Assembly (NCBI RefSeq): GCF_004022465.1
Contig: NZ_SAVA01000013.1
Span: 1-64,000, forward strand
Direction of reading: 5' to 3'
Length of the DNA stretch: 64,000 bases
DNA from: Rhodobacter huangdaonensis
Lineage (GTDB): Bacteria; Pseudomonadota; Alphaproteobacteria; Rhodobacterales; Rhodobacteraceae
Below, in pieces: positions 1 to 8,693 of the stretch. Position 1 is the first letter of the stretch; each line of letters begins with the position of its first letter. Under the pieces are notes generated by a model. That model made no database searches. It was not told the origin of the DNA and saw only the letters and a list, made by a program, of their open reading frames with translations. The translations under genes were made by a program, and so were the position numbers.

Positions 1-190
1 CCACCGAGACCACCACGATCTCCGACGCCACGCCCTTTTCCTTCAGGCGGATCGCCTCTTCGACCGCGATCTCGTCGAACGGGTTCATCGACATCTTCAC
101 GTTCGCCAGATCGACCCCCGTGCCGTCCGCCTTGACGCGAACCTTCACGTTGTAGTCGATCACGCGCTTCACAGGTACCAGGACCTTCAT
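1..190 (-). CDS. etfB: Electron transfer flavoprotein beta subunit, N-terminal part (cut by window edge)
   Basis: The first 63 codons are visible, starting with MKVLVPVKRVIDYNVKVRVK and followed by the family's MNPFDEIAVEEAIRLKE segment near residues 39-55. EtfB pairs with EtfA to carry electrons from acyl-CoA and related dehydrogenases to ETF:quinone oxidoreductase. EtfB holds AMP and part of the FAD site. The ATG at 190 has a good AAGGAG ribosome site 8-13 bases upstream. The gene runs off the left edge, so etfA and the stop are not visible. I am confident of the family from this N-terminus alone. Confidence 0.95.
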   Translation of the reverse strand, partial: MKVLVPVKRVIDYNVKVRVKADGTGVDLANVKMSMNPFDEIAVEEAIRLKEKGVASEIVVVSV

Positions 191-366
191 CGGCGGTGTC
201 TCCTTGGTTGCATTCGCCGCCCCCGGCAGGGGCGGATTCCGGCTTTCGGCAATTTTGTTACAAGAGCCGGCCTCGAAGGGACAGTGCAAAATCGACCCCT
301 TCCGCTGTCGCTACGTCACGTCGTGTCGGTATCCGCGGCCATGACCCGGGCCGGGGCGCAACGAAA

Positions 367-391
367 AAGGCCCGCCGCTAGGGCGGGCCTT
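367..391 (-). terminator. Rho-independent terminator of the lipoprotein gene
   Basis: Perfect 10-bp stem (367-376 with 382-391) and a 5-base loop. Read on the minus strand it ends in a T run (TTTTTCG). It lies 25 bases after the stop codon of the lipoprotein gene and before etfB, so etfB probably has its own promoter in 191-366. I see no clear promoter there. Confidence 0.85.
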
Positions 392-415
392 TCCGGGCCG
401 CTTTGCAGGGGCCTG

Positions 416-688
416 TCAGCAGGGCGCGTAATACTCGCGGCCGTAGCGGTCGCGGTACAGGCACTGGCCGTTGCTGCCGCGGCGATTTTCGTTGATCACC
501 GAGCCGGCTACGGCGCCGACGGCACCGCCGACGATGGCACCGGTGCCGGGGTTTTTCTTGTTCAGCAGGGCGCCGGCAGTGGCGCCGGCGGCCGTGGTGC
601 CGAGGAGCGTGCGGTCCTCGCTGGTGTCCATGCAGGCGCCGAGCGCGAGCGCCATCGGCAGCAGAAGAAAGGCGATCTTGATCTTCAT
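416..688 (-). CDS. Small glycine-zipper outer-membrane-type lipoprotein
   Basis: 90 residues. An upstream in-frame extension exists, but the ATG at 688 is preferred because it has a GGAG site 8-11 bases upstream and begins a clear lipoprotein signal: MKIKIAFLLLPMALALGAC, with lipobox LGAC and acylated Cys19. Residues about 30-60 are rich in Gly/Ala with the GAIVGGAVGAVAG repeat of glycine-zipper (YMGG/17-kDa-antigen-like) proteins, which form membrane-associated helices. The tail is Tyr/Arg-rich and ends in Cys. Monocistronic, with its own terminator. The exact function is unknown; the family is often linked to envelope stability or stress. Confidence 0.85.
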   Translation of the reverse strand: MKIKIAFLLLPMALALGACMDTSEDRTLLGTTAAGATAGALLNKKNPGTGAIVGGAVGAVAGSVINENRRGSNGQCLYRDRYGREYYAPC

Positions 689-755
689 GGCTGAGTCTCC
701 GAATTGATCTGTTCTGGCATTATAACACAGTGTCATGTCGTCCGGTTCCCCGCTG

Positions 756-1328
756 TCAACGGTTCGCGCCCGGAATCCAGAGCACGTCGGCGCGGCCGTC
801 GTCATTGGCGATACGGGCCGCGCAGAAGAACCAGTCGGAAAGCCGGTTGAGGTATTTCACCGCCTGCGCATTCGCCGATTCGACGGCGGCGAGCGCGGTC
901 GCTTCGCGTTCGGCGCGGCGCGCGACGGTGCGGGCGAGGTGCAGATAGGCGGAAAGCGCCGAGCCGCCGGGCAGGATGAAGCTGCGCAGCGGCTCGAGCC
1001 GGGCGATCATCGCGTCGATCTCGGTCTCGAGCCGGGCGACCTGCGATTCGGTGGTGCGCAGCACCGGATAGGGCGCCTCGGCATCCTGCTCCATCGCCGG
1101 GCGGGCGAGATCGGCGCCGAGATCGAAAAGGTCGTTCTGAATCCGGGCGAGGGCGGCGTCGGTCTCGCCCTCGGCCTGCAGCCGCGCCAGGCCGAGCGTG
1201 GCGTTCAGCTCGTCGACCGTGCCATAGGCGGTGACCCGCAGCGCGTGCTTGGGCACCCGCGTGCCGTCGCCGAGCGCGGTTTCGCCCTTGTCGCCGGTCT
1301 TCGTGTAGATCCTGTTCAGAACAACCAT
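756..1328 (-). CDS. PduO-type ATP:cob(I)alamin adenosyltransferase
   Basis: 190 residues, the usual length for PduO-type enzymes. The N-terminus (RIYTKTGDKGETALGDGTRV, residues 6-25) is the ATP-binding signature. The following VTAYGTVDELNA segment and the C-terminal RTVARRAER helix complete the cobalamin/ATP site of the trimer. The enzyme transfers the adenosyl group of ATP to cob(I)alamin or its precursor to make coenzyme B12 (EC 2.5.1.17). ATG 1328 has GGGAGA upstream. It lies 15 bases after the HIG1-domain gene, so both are likely one transcript. A link between the two products is not obvious. Confidence 0.93.
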   Translation of the reverse strand: MVVLNRIYTKTGDKGETALGDGTRVPKHALRVTAYGTVDELNATLGLARLQAEGETDAALARIQNDLFDLGADLARPAMEQDAEAPYPVLRTTESQVARLETEIDAMIARLEPLRSFILPGGSALSAYLHLARTVARRAEREATALAAVESANAQAVKYLNRLSDWFFCAARIANDDGRADVLWIPGANR

Positions 1329-1343
1329 CGTCGTCTCCCGCTG

Positions 1344-1544
1344 TCAGCCGCGCCTGAGCCAGACAAACAGCAGAACGAGGCCGATCGCAACCGCCTGCGC
1401 CGCGATGCGCAACCGCATCAGGCGATTGGCGTGGCGACGGTTGAACTCGCCGCCGCGGGCAAAGCCGCCGATGCCGATGAGCAGGATCACCAGAACCGCC
1501 AGGCAGGCGCCCACCACGGCATAGAAGACCGGATCGCTGCGCAT
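1344..1544 (-). CDS. HIG1-domain small twin-transmembrane protein
   Basis: 66 residues with two membrane helices (about 8-27 and 46-63) and a short polar loop, GGEFNRRHANRLMRLRIAAQ. This is the layout and loop pattern of the HIG1 (hypoxia-induced gene 1) family, which in mitochondria and alphaproteobacteria associates with cytochrome oxidase or supercomplexes. ATG 1544 is preceded by GGGAGAAAG. It is the first gene of a probable two-gene unit with the adenosyltransferase. The role in this organism is inferred only from the family. Confidence 0.8.
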   Translation of the reverse strand: MRSDPVFYAVVGACLAVLVILLIGIGGFARGGEFNRRHANRLMRLRIAAQAVAIGLVLLFVWLRRG

Positions 1545-1616
1545 CGTCTTTCTCCCTCGCGCCCTCCCCGGCGCGCGCCCAGAGTAACCGCGCCGCGGCG
1601 AAAGGCGAGGGAAAAC

Positions 1617-2447
1617 TCAGGCGCGTTCGAGCAGCCGGTCGCGCAGCCGCAGCGGCAGCAGCCGGCGCAGGGCGGCGGCGATATGGGTGGCGCCGGTGAT
1701 GTAATAGGCGGGCTTCGGGTTTGCCGATTCGAGTGCCGCGCGCAGCGCCTTCGTCACCGCCGAGGGCGGCAGCTCGAAGGCGTCGGGCTTGCCCGAGGGT
1801 TCGTAAAGCCGCTTCAGCAGCGAGGTTTCGTATTGTGCGCGGCGGGCAGAATTCTTCCAGTCCACCCATTTCTCGAAATGCGGGATCGCGTTCAGCCGGA
1901 AGCGGGTCGGGATCGGGCCGGGGTTGAGGGTGATGATCTTGACCGGCGTGTCGCGCATCTCGAGGCGCAGCACGTCGGTCAGCCCCTCGAGCGCGAATTT
2001 CGTCGCCACATAGGCGCCGCGCCAGCGGATGCCGACGATGCCGAGCACCGAGGAGCATTGCACGATCCGGCCATGGCCCTGTGCCCGCATCACCTTGATC
2101 GCGCGCAGCGTCAGGTCATGGAGACCGAAGAGGTTGGTCTCGAAATTCTCGCGCAGGGCGCCGACCGGCAGGTCCTCGACCGCGCCCGGGGTGGCGAAGG
2201 CCGCGTTGTTGTAGAGCGCGTCAAGCCGGCCGCCGGCGCGGGCAAGCGCCTCGGCGAAGCCCGCCTCGATCGAGGCCGGGTCGGCGACGTCGAGCGGGAA
2301 GGAGATCAGCCCCTCGGCGCGCAGCCGGGCGCAATCCTCCTCGCGCCGGCAGGTGGCGAGCACCGTCCAGCCTGCCGCGGTCAGCCCGTGTGCGGCGTCA
2401 TAGCCGATGCCCGAGGAGCAGCCGGTGATCAGGATCGTCTTCGCCAT
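1617..2447 (-). CDS. Short-chain dehydrogenase/reductase (SDR)
   Basis: 276 residues. A classical SDR with a cofactor motif TGCSSGIG (8-15), YNNA (79-82), the active-site Ser in CSS (131-133), Tyr146 and Lys150 (YxxxK), and a PGPIPT loop after the active site. It is a cytosolic NAD(P)H oxidoreductase of unknown substrate. The pattern CRREEDCARLRAEG after strand 2, with basic residues, suggests NADP preference (inference). ATG 2447 has GGAG 9-12 bases upstream. An in-frame ATG 60 bases further upstream lacks a ribosome site and family similarity. It lies 75 bases after the SH3-domain gene on the same strand. Confidence 0.92.
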   Translation of the reverse strand: MAKTILITGCSSGIGYDAAHGLTAAGWTVLATCRREEDCARLRAEGLISFPLDVADPASIEAGFAEALARAGGRLDALYNNAAFATPGAVEDLPVGALRENFETNLFGLHDLTLRAIKVMRAQGHGRIVQCSSVLGIVGIRWRGAYVATKFALEGLTDVLRLEMRDTPVKIITLNPGPIPTRFRLNAIPHFEKWVDWKNSARRAQYETSLLKRLYEPSGKPDAFELPPSAVTKALRAALESANPKPAYYITGATHIAAALRRLLPLRLRDRLLERA

Positions 2448-2522
2448 GGTGTCTCTCCGCCCGTGGGTGCCGGGTTCCGGGATAGGGGCGGCGGCGCGCC
2501 GAGGCAAGCGCCGAGCGGCGGC

Positions 2523-2984
2523 TCAGGGCGCCGCGTCCAGCAGCCGGCGCGAGACCCAGCCTTCCTGGCCGTCACCCTCGATCCGGATCTGCGCCCAGCC
2601 GTCGCGCTCGGTCACGACGCGGACCTCGGCGCCGCGCCCGAGCTGACCCGTCACCGGGGCCGAGGCGGAGGGGGCGGCGCGGACGTTGAGCCGGCTCGTC
2701 GCGACCCGCAGGAGGCGGCCGGAGAGAGGCGCGGGGGCGGTGCGGTATTCGGGGCCGGGTTTCAGCGCCGGGCCCGGCATCGGCGGGAAGCGCGCGGGGG
2801 TGACCGTGGCGGCCGGCAGGCCCGGTGCGGTCAGTGCATCCGGAACGGTCGCCGCGGTTGCGGGGGCCGGGGCGGCGGCTTCGGGCGGCGCCGCGACGGC
2901 TTCGCCGGTTTCCTCCGGATCGTGACCGAAGACCGCAAGGACCACATAGAATGCGGCCAGCGTGATGGCTGTCAGTCGGAACAT
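2523..2984 (-). CDS. SH3-domain (bacterial SH3b) exported protein
   Basis: 153 residues. Start at ATG 2984 with GGGGAGGG upstream. Residues 3-19 are hydrophobic (signal anchor or signal peptide), followed by a low-complexity Ala/Pro-rich linker (about 28-85), then one SH3b domain (about 92-149) with the typical RLNVRAAPS start, GDGW-type turn and GWVSRRLL end. SH3b domains usually bind peptidoglycan or other envelope partners, so a periplasmic cell-wall role is likely. Divergent from parC with 175 bases between the start codons. The substrate is not predictable. Confidence 0.85.
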   Translation of the reverse strand: MFRLTAITLAAFYVVLAVFGHDPEETGEAVAAPPEAAAPAPATAATVPDALTAPGLPAATVTPARFPPMPGPALKPGPEYRTAPAPLSGRLLRVATSRLNVRAAPSASAPVTGQLGRGAEVRVVTERDGWAQIRIEGDGQEGWVSRRLLDAAP

Positions 2985-3123
2985 CGGACCCTCCCCAAAC
3001 GATGCCCGGTTTCCCGGGCCGTGCGCGGTCTCGTGCCGGGCTTTCCTGACCCCAATGTGCCCGCTCGCTGCCGGTTCCGTGCAGGGGGAAATTCTCCGTC
3101 GATTTCCGCCCGAGCTTTCCGTC

Positions 3124-3151
3124 TGGACCCGGCCGCGGCGCCGCTTTACAC
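3124..3151 (+). promoter_or_regulatory. Candidate parC promoter, leaderless or near-leaderless
   Basis: TGGACC (3124-3129), 16-base spacer, TTACAC (3146-3151). The same TTACAC -10 occurs at the rplQ promoter in this window. A start about 7-9 bases downstream would fall at or just before the parC ATG (3160), which has no Shine-Dalgarno sequence. Inference from sequence only. Confidence 0.4.
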
Positions 3152-3159
3152 CCGGTGCC

Positions 3160-5418
3160 ATGAGCGAGCATGACGATACCCCGCACCCGTCCACCTCTTC
3201 GGAACCGCTGAGCCGCGCGATCGGCGAGCGCTACCTGACCTATGCGCTGTCGACGATCATGCACCGCGCGCTGCCCGACGCCCGCGACGGGCTGAAGCCG
3301 GTGCACCGGCGCATCCTCTACGCGATGCGCGAGCTCAAGCTCAGCTCGACCGGCGGTTTCCGCAAATCGGCGAAGATCTCGGGCGACGTGATGGGCAACT
3401 ATCACCCGCATGGCGATGCCGCGATCTACGATGCGATGGCGCGTCTCGCGCAGGATTTCGCCATGCGCTATCCGCTCGTCAACGGTCAGGGCAACTTCGG
3501 CAATATCGACGGCGACAACCCCGCGGCCTCGCGCTACACCGAAGCGCGGATGGCGGCGCCGGCCGAGGCGCTGCTCGAGGGGCTGGCCGAGGATGCGGTC
3601 GATTTCCGCCCGAACTACGATGGCACGCTGAGCGAGCCCATCGTCCTGCCCGCGGCCTTCCCGAATCTGCTGGCGAATGGTGCCTCGGGCATCGCCGTCG
3701 GCATGGCGACGAACATCCCGCCGCACAATCTGGACGAACTCGTCGACGGCTGCCTCGCGATGATCCGCGATCCGGAGATCGCCGATGATGCGCTCGTCGA
3801 TCTGATCCCCGGCCCCGATTTTCCGACCGGCGGCGTGATCGTCGAGCCGAAGGACAGCATCCGCGACGCCTATCGCTGCGGCCGCGGCGCCTTCCGGCTG
3901 CGGGCGCGCTGGTCGACCGAGGATCTCGGCCGCGGCGCCTGGCAGATCGTCGTCACCGAGATCCCCTATCAGGTGCAGAAGGCGAAGCTGATCGAGCGCC
4001 TCGCCGAGCTGATCGAGACGAAGAAGGTGCCGGCGCTGGCCGATGTGCGCGACGAGAGCGCCGATGACATCCGCATCGTGCTCGAACCGCGCGCCCGTAC
4101 CGTCGATCCGGCGCAGCTGATGGGGATGCTGTTTCGCAACTCGGAACTCGAGCTGCGTTTCTCGCTCAACATGAACGTGCTGATCGACGGCCGCGTGCCG
4201 AAGGTATGCTCGCTCAAGGAAGTGCTGCGCGCTTTCCTCGACCATCGCCGCGACGTGCTGTGCCGCCGCTCGCAGCACCGGCTCGAGAAGATCGCAAGCC
4301 GGCTCGAGATTCTCGAGGGCTATATCATCGCCTATCTCAACCTCGACCGGGTGATCGAGATCATCCGTTTCGAGGACGAGCCGAAGTCCGCGCTGATGGC
4401 CGAGCCCTGGGCCGCCGAGGGCGGCGCGGTCGCGCATCTGACCGAGGCGCAGGCCGAGGCGATCCTGAACATGCGCCTGCGCAGCCTGCGCCGGCTCGAG
4501 GAGATGGAGCTGCGCGCCGAGCGCGACGGGCTGCTCGCCGAACGCGCCGGGCTCGAGGCGCTGCTCGCCTCGGAAAAGGCGCAGTGGACGCAGATTGGCA
4601 CCGAGCTGGGCGAGGTCCGCAAGGCCTTCGGCAAGGACACGAAGGCCGGCCGCCGCCGCACCGATTTCGAGGATGCGGGCGAGGTCGTCGAGGTGCCGAT
4701 CGAGGCGATGATCGAGCGCGAGCCGATCACCGTGCTGCTGTCGAAAATGGGCTGGATCCGGGCGATGAAGGGGCATCAGCCGCTCGACGCCGAGGTGAAG
4801 TTCAAGGACGGCGACGGGCCGGCCTTCACGCTGCATGCCGAGACCACCGACCGCATCGTGCTGATCGGCACGAACGGCCGGGCCTGGACATTGCTTGGCG
4901 CGAATCTGCCCGGCGGGCGTGGCATGGGCGAGCCCGTTCGGCTGATGGTCGATCTGCCGAACGAGGTCGAGATCAGCCATGTCGTGCTGCCGAAGCCGGG
5001 CGAGAAATATCTCCTCGCCTCCTCGGATGGGGACGGCTTCGTCGCCCCCTCCGAGGAACTGATCGCGCAGACCCGCTCGGGCAAGCAGGTGCTGAACATG
5101 CGCGAGGGGGCGAGGACCGCGGTCTGCCGCCCGGTTTCGGGCGATGCCGTGGCCTGCGTCGGCGAGAACCGCAAGATGCTGGTCTTCGCGCTCGAGGAAC
5201 TGCCCGAGATGGCGCGCGGCAAGGGCGTGCGGCTGCAGAAGTTCAAGGACGGCGGGCTGAGCGACGCGATCACCTTCACCCTCGCCGACGGGCTGAGCTG
5301 GAAGGACCCGGCCGGCCGCACCCGCACCGAGAGCGACCTGACCGAATGGCTGGGCAAGCGCGCCTCGGCGGGCCGGATGGCGCCGCGCGGCTTCCCGCGC
5401 GACAACCGCTTCGTCTGA
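3160..5418 (+). CDS. parC: DNA topoisomerase IV subunit A
   Basis: 752 residues. The N-terminal breakage-reunion domain runs from about residue 20 (ERYLTYALSTIMHRALPDAR) with the catalytic Tyr126 in AASRYTEAR. The coiled-coil tower is around 400-490, and the C-terminal beta-pinwheel from about 510 lacks a canonical GyrA box, as expected for ParC. It decatenates replicated chromosomes together with ParE. The start MSEHDDTPHP is chosen by family alignment; there is no Shine-Dalgarno site upstream. In the quinolone-binding loop (HPHGDAAIYD, 82-91) Ala87 replaces the usual Ser. A terminator-like hairpin follows at 5432. Confidence 0.95.
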   Translation: MSEHDDTPHPSTSSEPLSRAIGERYLTYALSTIMHRALPDARDGLKPVHRRILYAMRELKLSSTGGFRKSAKISGDVMGNYHPHGDAAIYDAMARLAQDFAMRYPLVNGQGNFGNIDGDNPAASRYTEARMAAPAEALLEGLAEDAVDFRPNYDGTLSEPIVLPAAFPNLLANGASGIAVGMATNIPPHNLDELVDGCLAMIRDPEIADDALVDLIPGPDFPTGGVIVEPKDSIRDAYRCGRGAFRLRARWSTEDLGRGAWQIVVTEIPYQVQKAKLIERLAELIETKKVPALADVRDESADDIRIVLEPRARTVDPAQLMGMLFRNSELELRFSLNMNVLIDGRVPKVCSLKEVLRAFLDHRRDVLCRRSQHRLEKIASRLEILEGYIIAYLNLDRVIEIIRFEDEPKSALMAEPWAAEGGAVAHLTEAQAEAILNMRLRSLRRLEEMELRAERDGLLAERAGLEALLASEKAQWTQIGTELGEVRKAFGKDTKAGRRRTDFEDAGEVVEVPIEAMIEREPITVLLSKMGWIRAMKGHQPLDAEVKFKDGDGPAFTLHAETTDRIVLIGTNGRAWTLLGANLPGGRGMGEPVRLMVDLPNEVEISHVVLPKPGEKYLLASSDGDGFVAPSEELIAQTRSGKQVLNMREGARTAVCRPVSGDAVACVGENRKMLVFALEELPEMARGKGVRLQKFKDGGLSDAITFTLADGLSWKDPAGRTRTESDLTEWLGKRASAGRMAPRGFPRDNRFV

Positions 5419-5431
5419 GACACGACAGGGA

Positions 5432-5456
5432 GGGGGTGCAGCCCCCCCCCTTTTTT
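5432..5456 (+). terminator. Terminator-like hairpin after parC
   Basis: GGGGG (5432-5436) pairs with the C run from 5442, followed by T6 at 5451-5456. It starts 14 bases after the parC stop. The long C run makes the exact pairing register uncertain. Confidence 0.6.
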
Positions 5457-5503
5457 CCTTCGGAAAGAGGGATCTCGGGCAAGGAGAAAGCCCGGCGCGA
5501 GGG

Positions 5504-5564
5504 CTTCCAATTGCGTCAAATATCCCGGGGGTGAGCCCGGAACGGGCGAGGGGGCAGCGCCCCC
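5504..5564 (-). repeat. Dispersed intergenic repeat, copy A
   Basis: Read on the minus strand: palindromic core GGGGGCGCTGCCCCC (5550-5564), then a variable stem, then CACCCCCGGGATATTTGA and GCAATTGGAAG. The same ordered parts occur at 54940-55005 and 57927-57972. The strong hairpin suggests an RNA-level role such as termination or transcript stability. Confidence 0.75.
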
Positions 5565-5654
5565 TGCGCGGCCGGCCCCGGCGGCAGGGTGTGGGCATCG
5601 TGGCACGCCGTGTCTCACAAGCCCCCGCGCGGCGCGGCGGCGCACGAAGCGGTC

Positions 5655-5683
5655 TTGATTTTTCCGCCTCAGAGCAATACGAA
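5655..5683 (+). promoter_or_regulatory. Sigma-70-like promoter for tuf copy 1
   Basis: TTGATT (5655-5660), 17-base spacer, TACGAA (5678-5683). Expected start near 5690, giving a leader of about 50 bases that includes the GGGCCGG inverted repeat at 5701-5716. Confidence 0.55.
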
Positions 5684-5738
5684 GCGCGCGATATTGACTC
5701 GGGCCGGTGCCGGCCCCCGAACCCAGAGGCGCCCGCGA

Positions 5739-6914
<1,176 letters not shown>

Positions 6915-6937
6915 TCTCGGACTGAAGATCTGGAAAG

Positions 6938-6962
6938 GGGCCGCCTTCGGGCGGCCCTTTTT
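6938..6962 (+). terminator. Rho-independent terminator after tuf copy 1
   Basis: GGGCCGCC (6938-6945), TTCG tetraloop, GGCGGCCC (6950-6957), then T5. A textbook terminator 24 bases after the tuf stop codon. Confidence 0.93.
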
Positions 6963-7014
6963 CGTTTCGGGCAAGGGCGTTGCACGCGGACATGCAGGAT
7001 GCGCAAAAAGCCCC

Positions 7015-7043
7015 TTGATTTCCCGCGGCACCTCCTTTAGCAC
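7015..7043 (+). promoter_or_regulatory. Sigma-70-like promoter for tRNA-Trp (and perhaps secE)
   Basis: TTGATT (7015-7020), 17-base spacer, TAGCAC (7038-7043). The expected start near 7050 lies just before the mature tRNA 5' end at 7057. Confidence 0.65.
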
Positions 7044-7056
7044 CCGCACACGGCCT

Positions 7057-7132
7057 AGGGGTTTAGCTCAGTTGGTAGAGCATCGGTCTCCAAAACCGAG
7101 GGTCGTGGGTTCGAGTCCCCCAACCCCTGCCA
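7057..7132 (+). tRNA. trpT: tRNA-Trp (CCA anticodon)
   Basis: 76 bases including an encoded CCA end. Acceptor stem AGGGGTT/AACCCCT, D-arm GCTCAGTTGGTAGAGC, anticodon stem TCGGT/ACCGA with loop CTCCAAA giving anticodon CCA (7090-7092), T-arm with GGTTCGAGTC. It sits between tuf and secE, a widely conserved arrangement. A promoter fits just upstream and no terminator separates it from secE, so read-through into secE is likely. Confidence 0.98.
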
Positions 7133-7237
7133 GGCCGCTTTCCGGACATCGCGACGCATCGGACGGGCGGCAAGCCGCTTGTAATCCTGTGGCCGAGCGC
7201 GTATCTGGAGCCGGTCGCGAACAAGAGGATCACGTGC

Positions 7238-7420
7238 ATGGCAAACCCCGTTCAGTTCCTGCAGCAGGTGCGCTCGGAAGTGGGCAAGATTGCCTGGCCG
7301 ACCCGCCGGGAAGTTTTCCTGACGACGGTCATGGTCTTCGTGATGGCGGCGCTGACGGCGCTGTTCTTCTCGCTCGTCGACTGGGCGATCCGTCTCGGTG
7401 TCACCGCGGTGATCGGCTGA
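7238..7420 (+). CDS. secE: Preprotein translocase subunit SecE
   Basis: 60 residues, the short single-span form typical of alphaproteobacteria. The amphipathic surface helix with the conserved KIAWPTRREV segment (17-26) is followed by one membrane helix (about 29-55). SecE clamps SecY (also in this window) in the SecYEG channel. ATG 7238 has GAGGATC about 10 bases upstream. Followed by nusG after 188 bases containing a separate promoter-like sequence. Confidence 0.97.
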   Translation: MANPVQFLQQVRSEVGKIAWPTRREVFLTTVMVFVMAALTALFFSLVDWAIRLGVTAVIG

Positions 7421-7451
7421 GGCGGCAAGGCTGCGGCCCCGCGCAATTTGC

Positions 7452-7480
7452 TTGAAATCATGGGGCTGGGGCGCTAAAGG
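7452..7480 (+). promoter_or_regulatory. Sigma-70-like promoter for nusG and downstream ribosomal genes
   Basis: TTGAAA (7452-7457), 17-base spacer, TAAAGG (7475-7480). It would give a leader of about 120 bases ahead of nusG. Inferred from consensus match and spacing. Confidence 0.5.
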
Positions 7481-7608
7481 GGCGGGACCTTTCCGGAACC
7501 GGCGTGCAACGATTCGGGTCGTGCGCGCTTTTTTGTTCCGGAATTCGGGAAAACCCGTTGGGGAAATGGAATTTTCGGCGGTCACCGCCGGTGGAAGAGG
7601 CAGTGGGC

Positions 7609-8148
7609 ATGGCGAAGCGGTGGTATTCGGTGAGCGTTCTCTCGAACTTCGAGAAGAAGGTCGCCGAGCAGATCAAGCAGGCCGTGGTCGAGAAGGGCCT
7701 CGAGGATGAGATCGAAGAGGTTCTCGTTCCCACCGAAGAGGTGATCGAGATTCGTCGTGGCAAGAAGGTCACCTCGGAACGCCGCTTCATGCCCGGCTAC
7801 GTGCTGGTGCGGATGGAGATGAGCGATCGGGGCTATCACCTGATCACCTCGATCAACCGGGTCACCGGGTTCCTCGGTCCGCAGGGGCGGCCGACGCCGA
7901 TGCGCGACGCCGAGGTGAACGCGATGCTGAACCGCACCAGCGAATCGGGCGAGGCGGTTGCGCCGCGCAACCTGATCCGCTTCGAGGTCGGCGAGAATGT
8001 GAACGTGACCGACGGGCCCTTCGAGGGCTTCTCGGGCATGGTCGAGGAGGTCGACGATGCGGCGGGCCGCCTGAAGGTCACCGTGTCGATCTTTGGCCGG
8101 CCGACGCCGGTCGAGCTGGAATTCACCCAGGTGTCCAAGGTCGCCTGA
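7609..8148 (+). CDS. nusG: Transcription termination/antitermination protein NusG
   Basis: 179 residues. The NGN domain covers about 1-115, with the N-terminal KRWYSVSVLSNFEKKV and the RNA polymerase-contacting FMPGYVLVRM. The KOW domain is at the C-terminus (VGENVNVTDGPFEGFSG, about 127-143). NusG links RNA polymerase with Rho and with ribosomal S10. ATG 7609 follows GAAGAGG. A longer frame starting at 7504 lacks family similarity in its extra residues. Upstream of rplK by 89 bases. Confidence 0.97.
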   Translation: MAKRWYSVSVLSNFEKKVAEQIKQAVVEKGLEDEIEEVLVPTEEVIEIRRGKKVTSERRFMPGYVLVRMEMSDRGYHLITSINRVTGFLGPQGRPTPMRDAEVNAMLNRTSESGEAVAPRNLIRFEVGENVNVTDGPFEGFSGMVEEVDDAAGRLKVTVSIFGRPTPVELEFTQVSKVA

Positions 8149-8237
8149 GTGGGAGCTGCGGGAGGCGAGGGCGACGCCCCGGACCGCACCGCTAAACTTC
8201 GCGCCCGAGGGCGTGACAGTGAAAAGGAGCAGGCCAG

Positions 8238-8690
8238 ATGGCCAAGAAAGTTATCGGGCAGCTGAAGCTGCAAATCAAGGCCGGGCAGGCCAACCCCTCC
8301 CCGCCGGTCGGCCCCGCGCTCGGTCAGCGCGGGATCAACATCATGGAATTCTGCAAGGCGTTCAACGCGCGCACGCAGGAGATGGAGCAGGGCACGCCGA
8401 CCCCGGTCGTGATCACCTACTACGCCGACAAGTCCTTCACCTTCGAGACGAAGACCTCGCCCGCCTCCTTCCTGCTGAAGAAGGCTGCCGGTCTGAAGCC
8501 GGTCGGCAAGCGCAACCGTCCGAAGGGCTCGGCCAAGCCGGGCCGCGAGGTTGCCGGCACCGTGACCGCCGCCCAGGTGCGCGCTATCGCCGAAGCCAAG
8601 ATGAAGGACCTGAACGCGAACGACGTCGAAGCCGCGATGCACATCATCCTGGGTTCGGCGAAGTCGATCGGTATCGAGGTTAAGGGGTAA
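8238..8690 (+). CDS. rplK: 50S ribosomal protein L11
   Basis: 150 residues. The N-terminal domain has KLQIKAGQANPSPPVGPALG (10-29), the Pro-rich thiostrepton-site segment, and GINIMEFCKAFN. The C-terminal domain binds the GTPase-associated region of 23S rRNA. AAAAGGAG lies 8-15 bases before ATG 8238. Only 3 bases separate its stop from rplA, and the rplA ribosome site overlaps its last codons, so the two are translationally coupled. Confidence 0.98.
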   Translation: MAKKVIGQLKLQIKAGQANPSPPVGPALGQRGINIMEFCKAFNARTQEMEQGTPTPVVITYYADKSFTFETKTSPASFLLKKAAGLKPVGKRNRPKGSAKPGREVAGTVTAAQVRAIAEAKMKDLNANDVEAAMHIILGSAKSIGIEVKG

Positions 8691-8693
8691 GCC

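Larger units (their letters stand above)
5419..5738 (+). other. 320-bp intergenic region between parC and tuf copy 1
   Basis: No gene is supported here. It holds a G/C hairpin followed by T6 (terminator, 5432-5456), one copy of the dispersed repeat on the minus strand (5504-5564), a promoter-like TTGATT-17-TACGAA (5655-5683) and a GGGCCGG/CCGGCCC inverted repeat (5701-5716) just before the tuf ribosome site. Small open frames here have no ribosome sites and no recognisable protein. Confidence 0.7.

Noticed and set aside
735..3173. 812-residue plus-strand open frame
   Set aside because: Antisense to four recognised minus-strand genes (adenosyltransferase, HIG1, SDR, SH3).
5694..5699. TTGACT upstream of tuf copy 1 as the promoter
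   Set aside because: A start from it would fall within a few bases of the tuf ATG or inside it. TTGATT-17-TACGAA at 5655 fits better.
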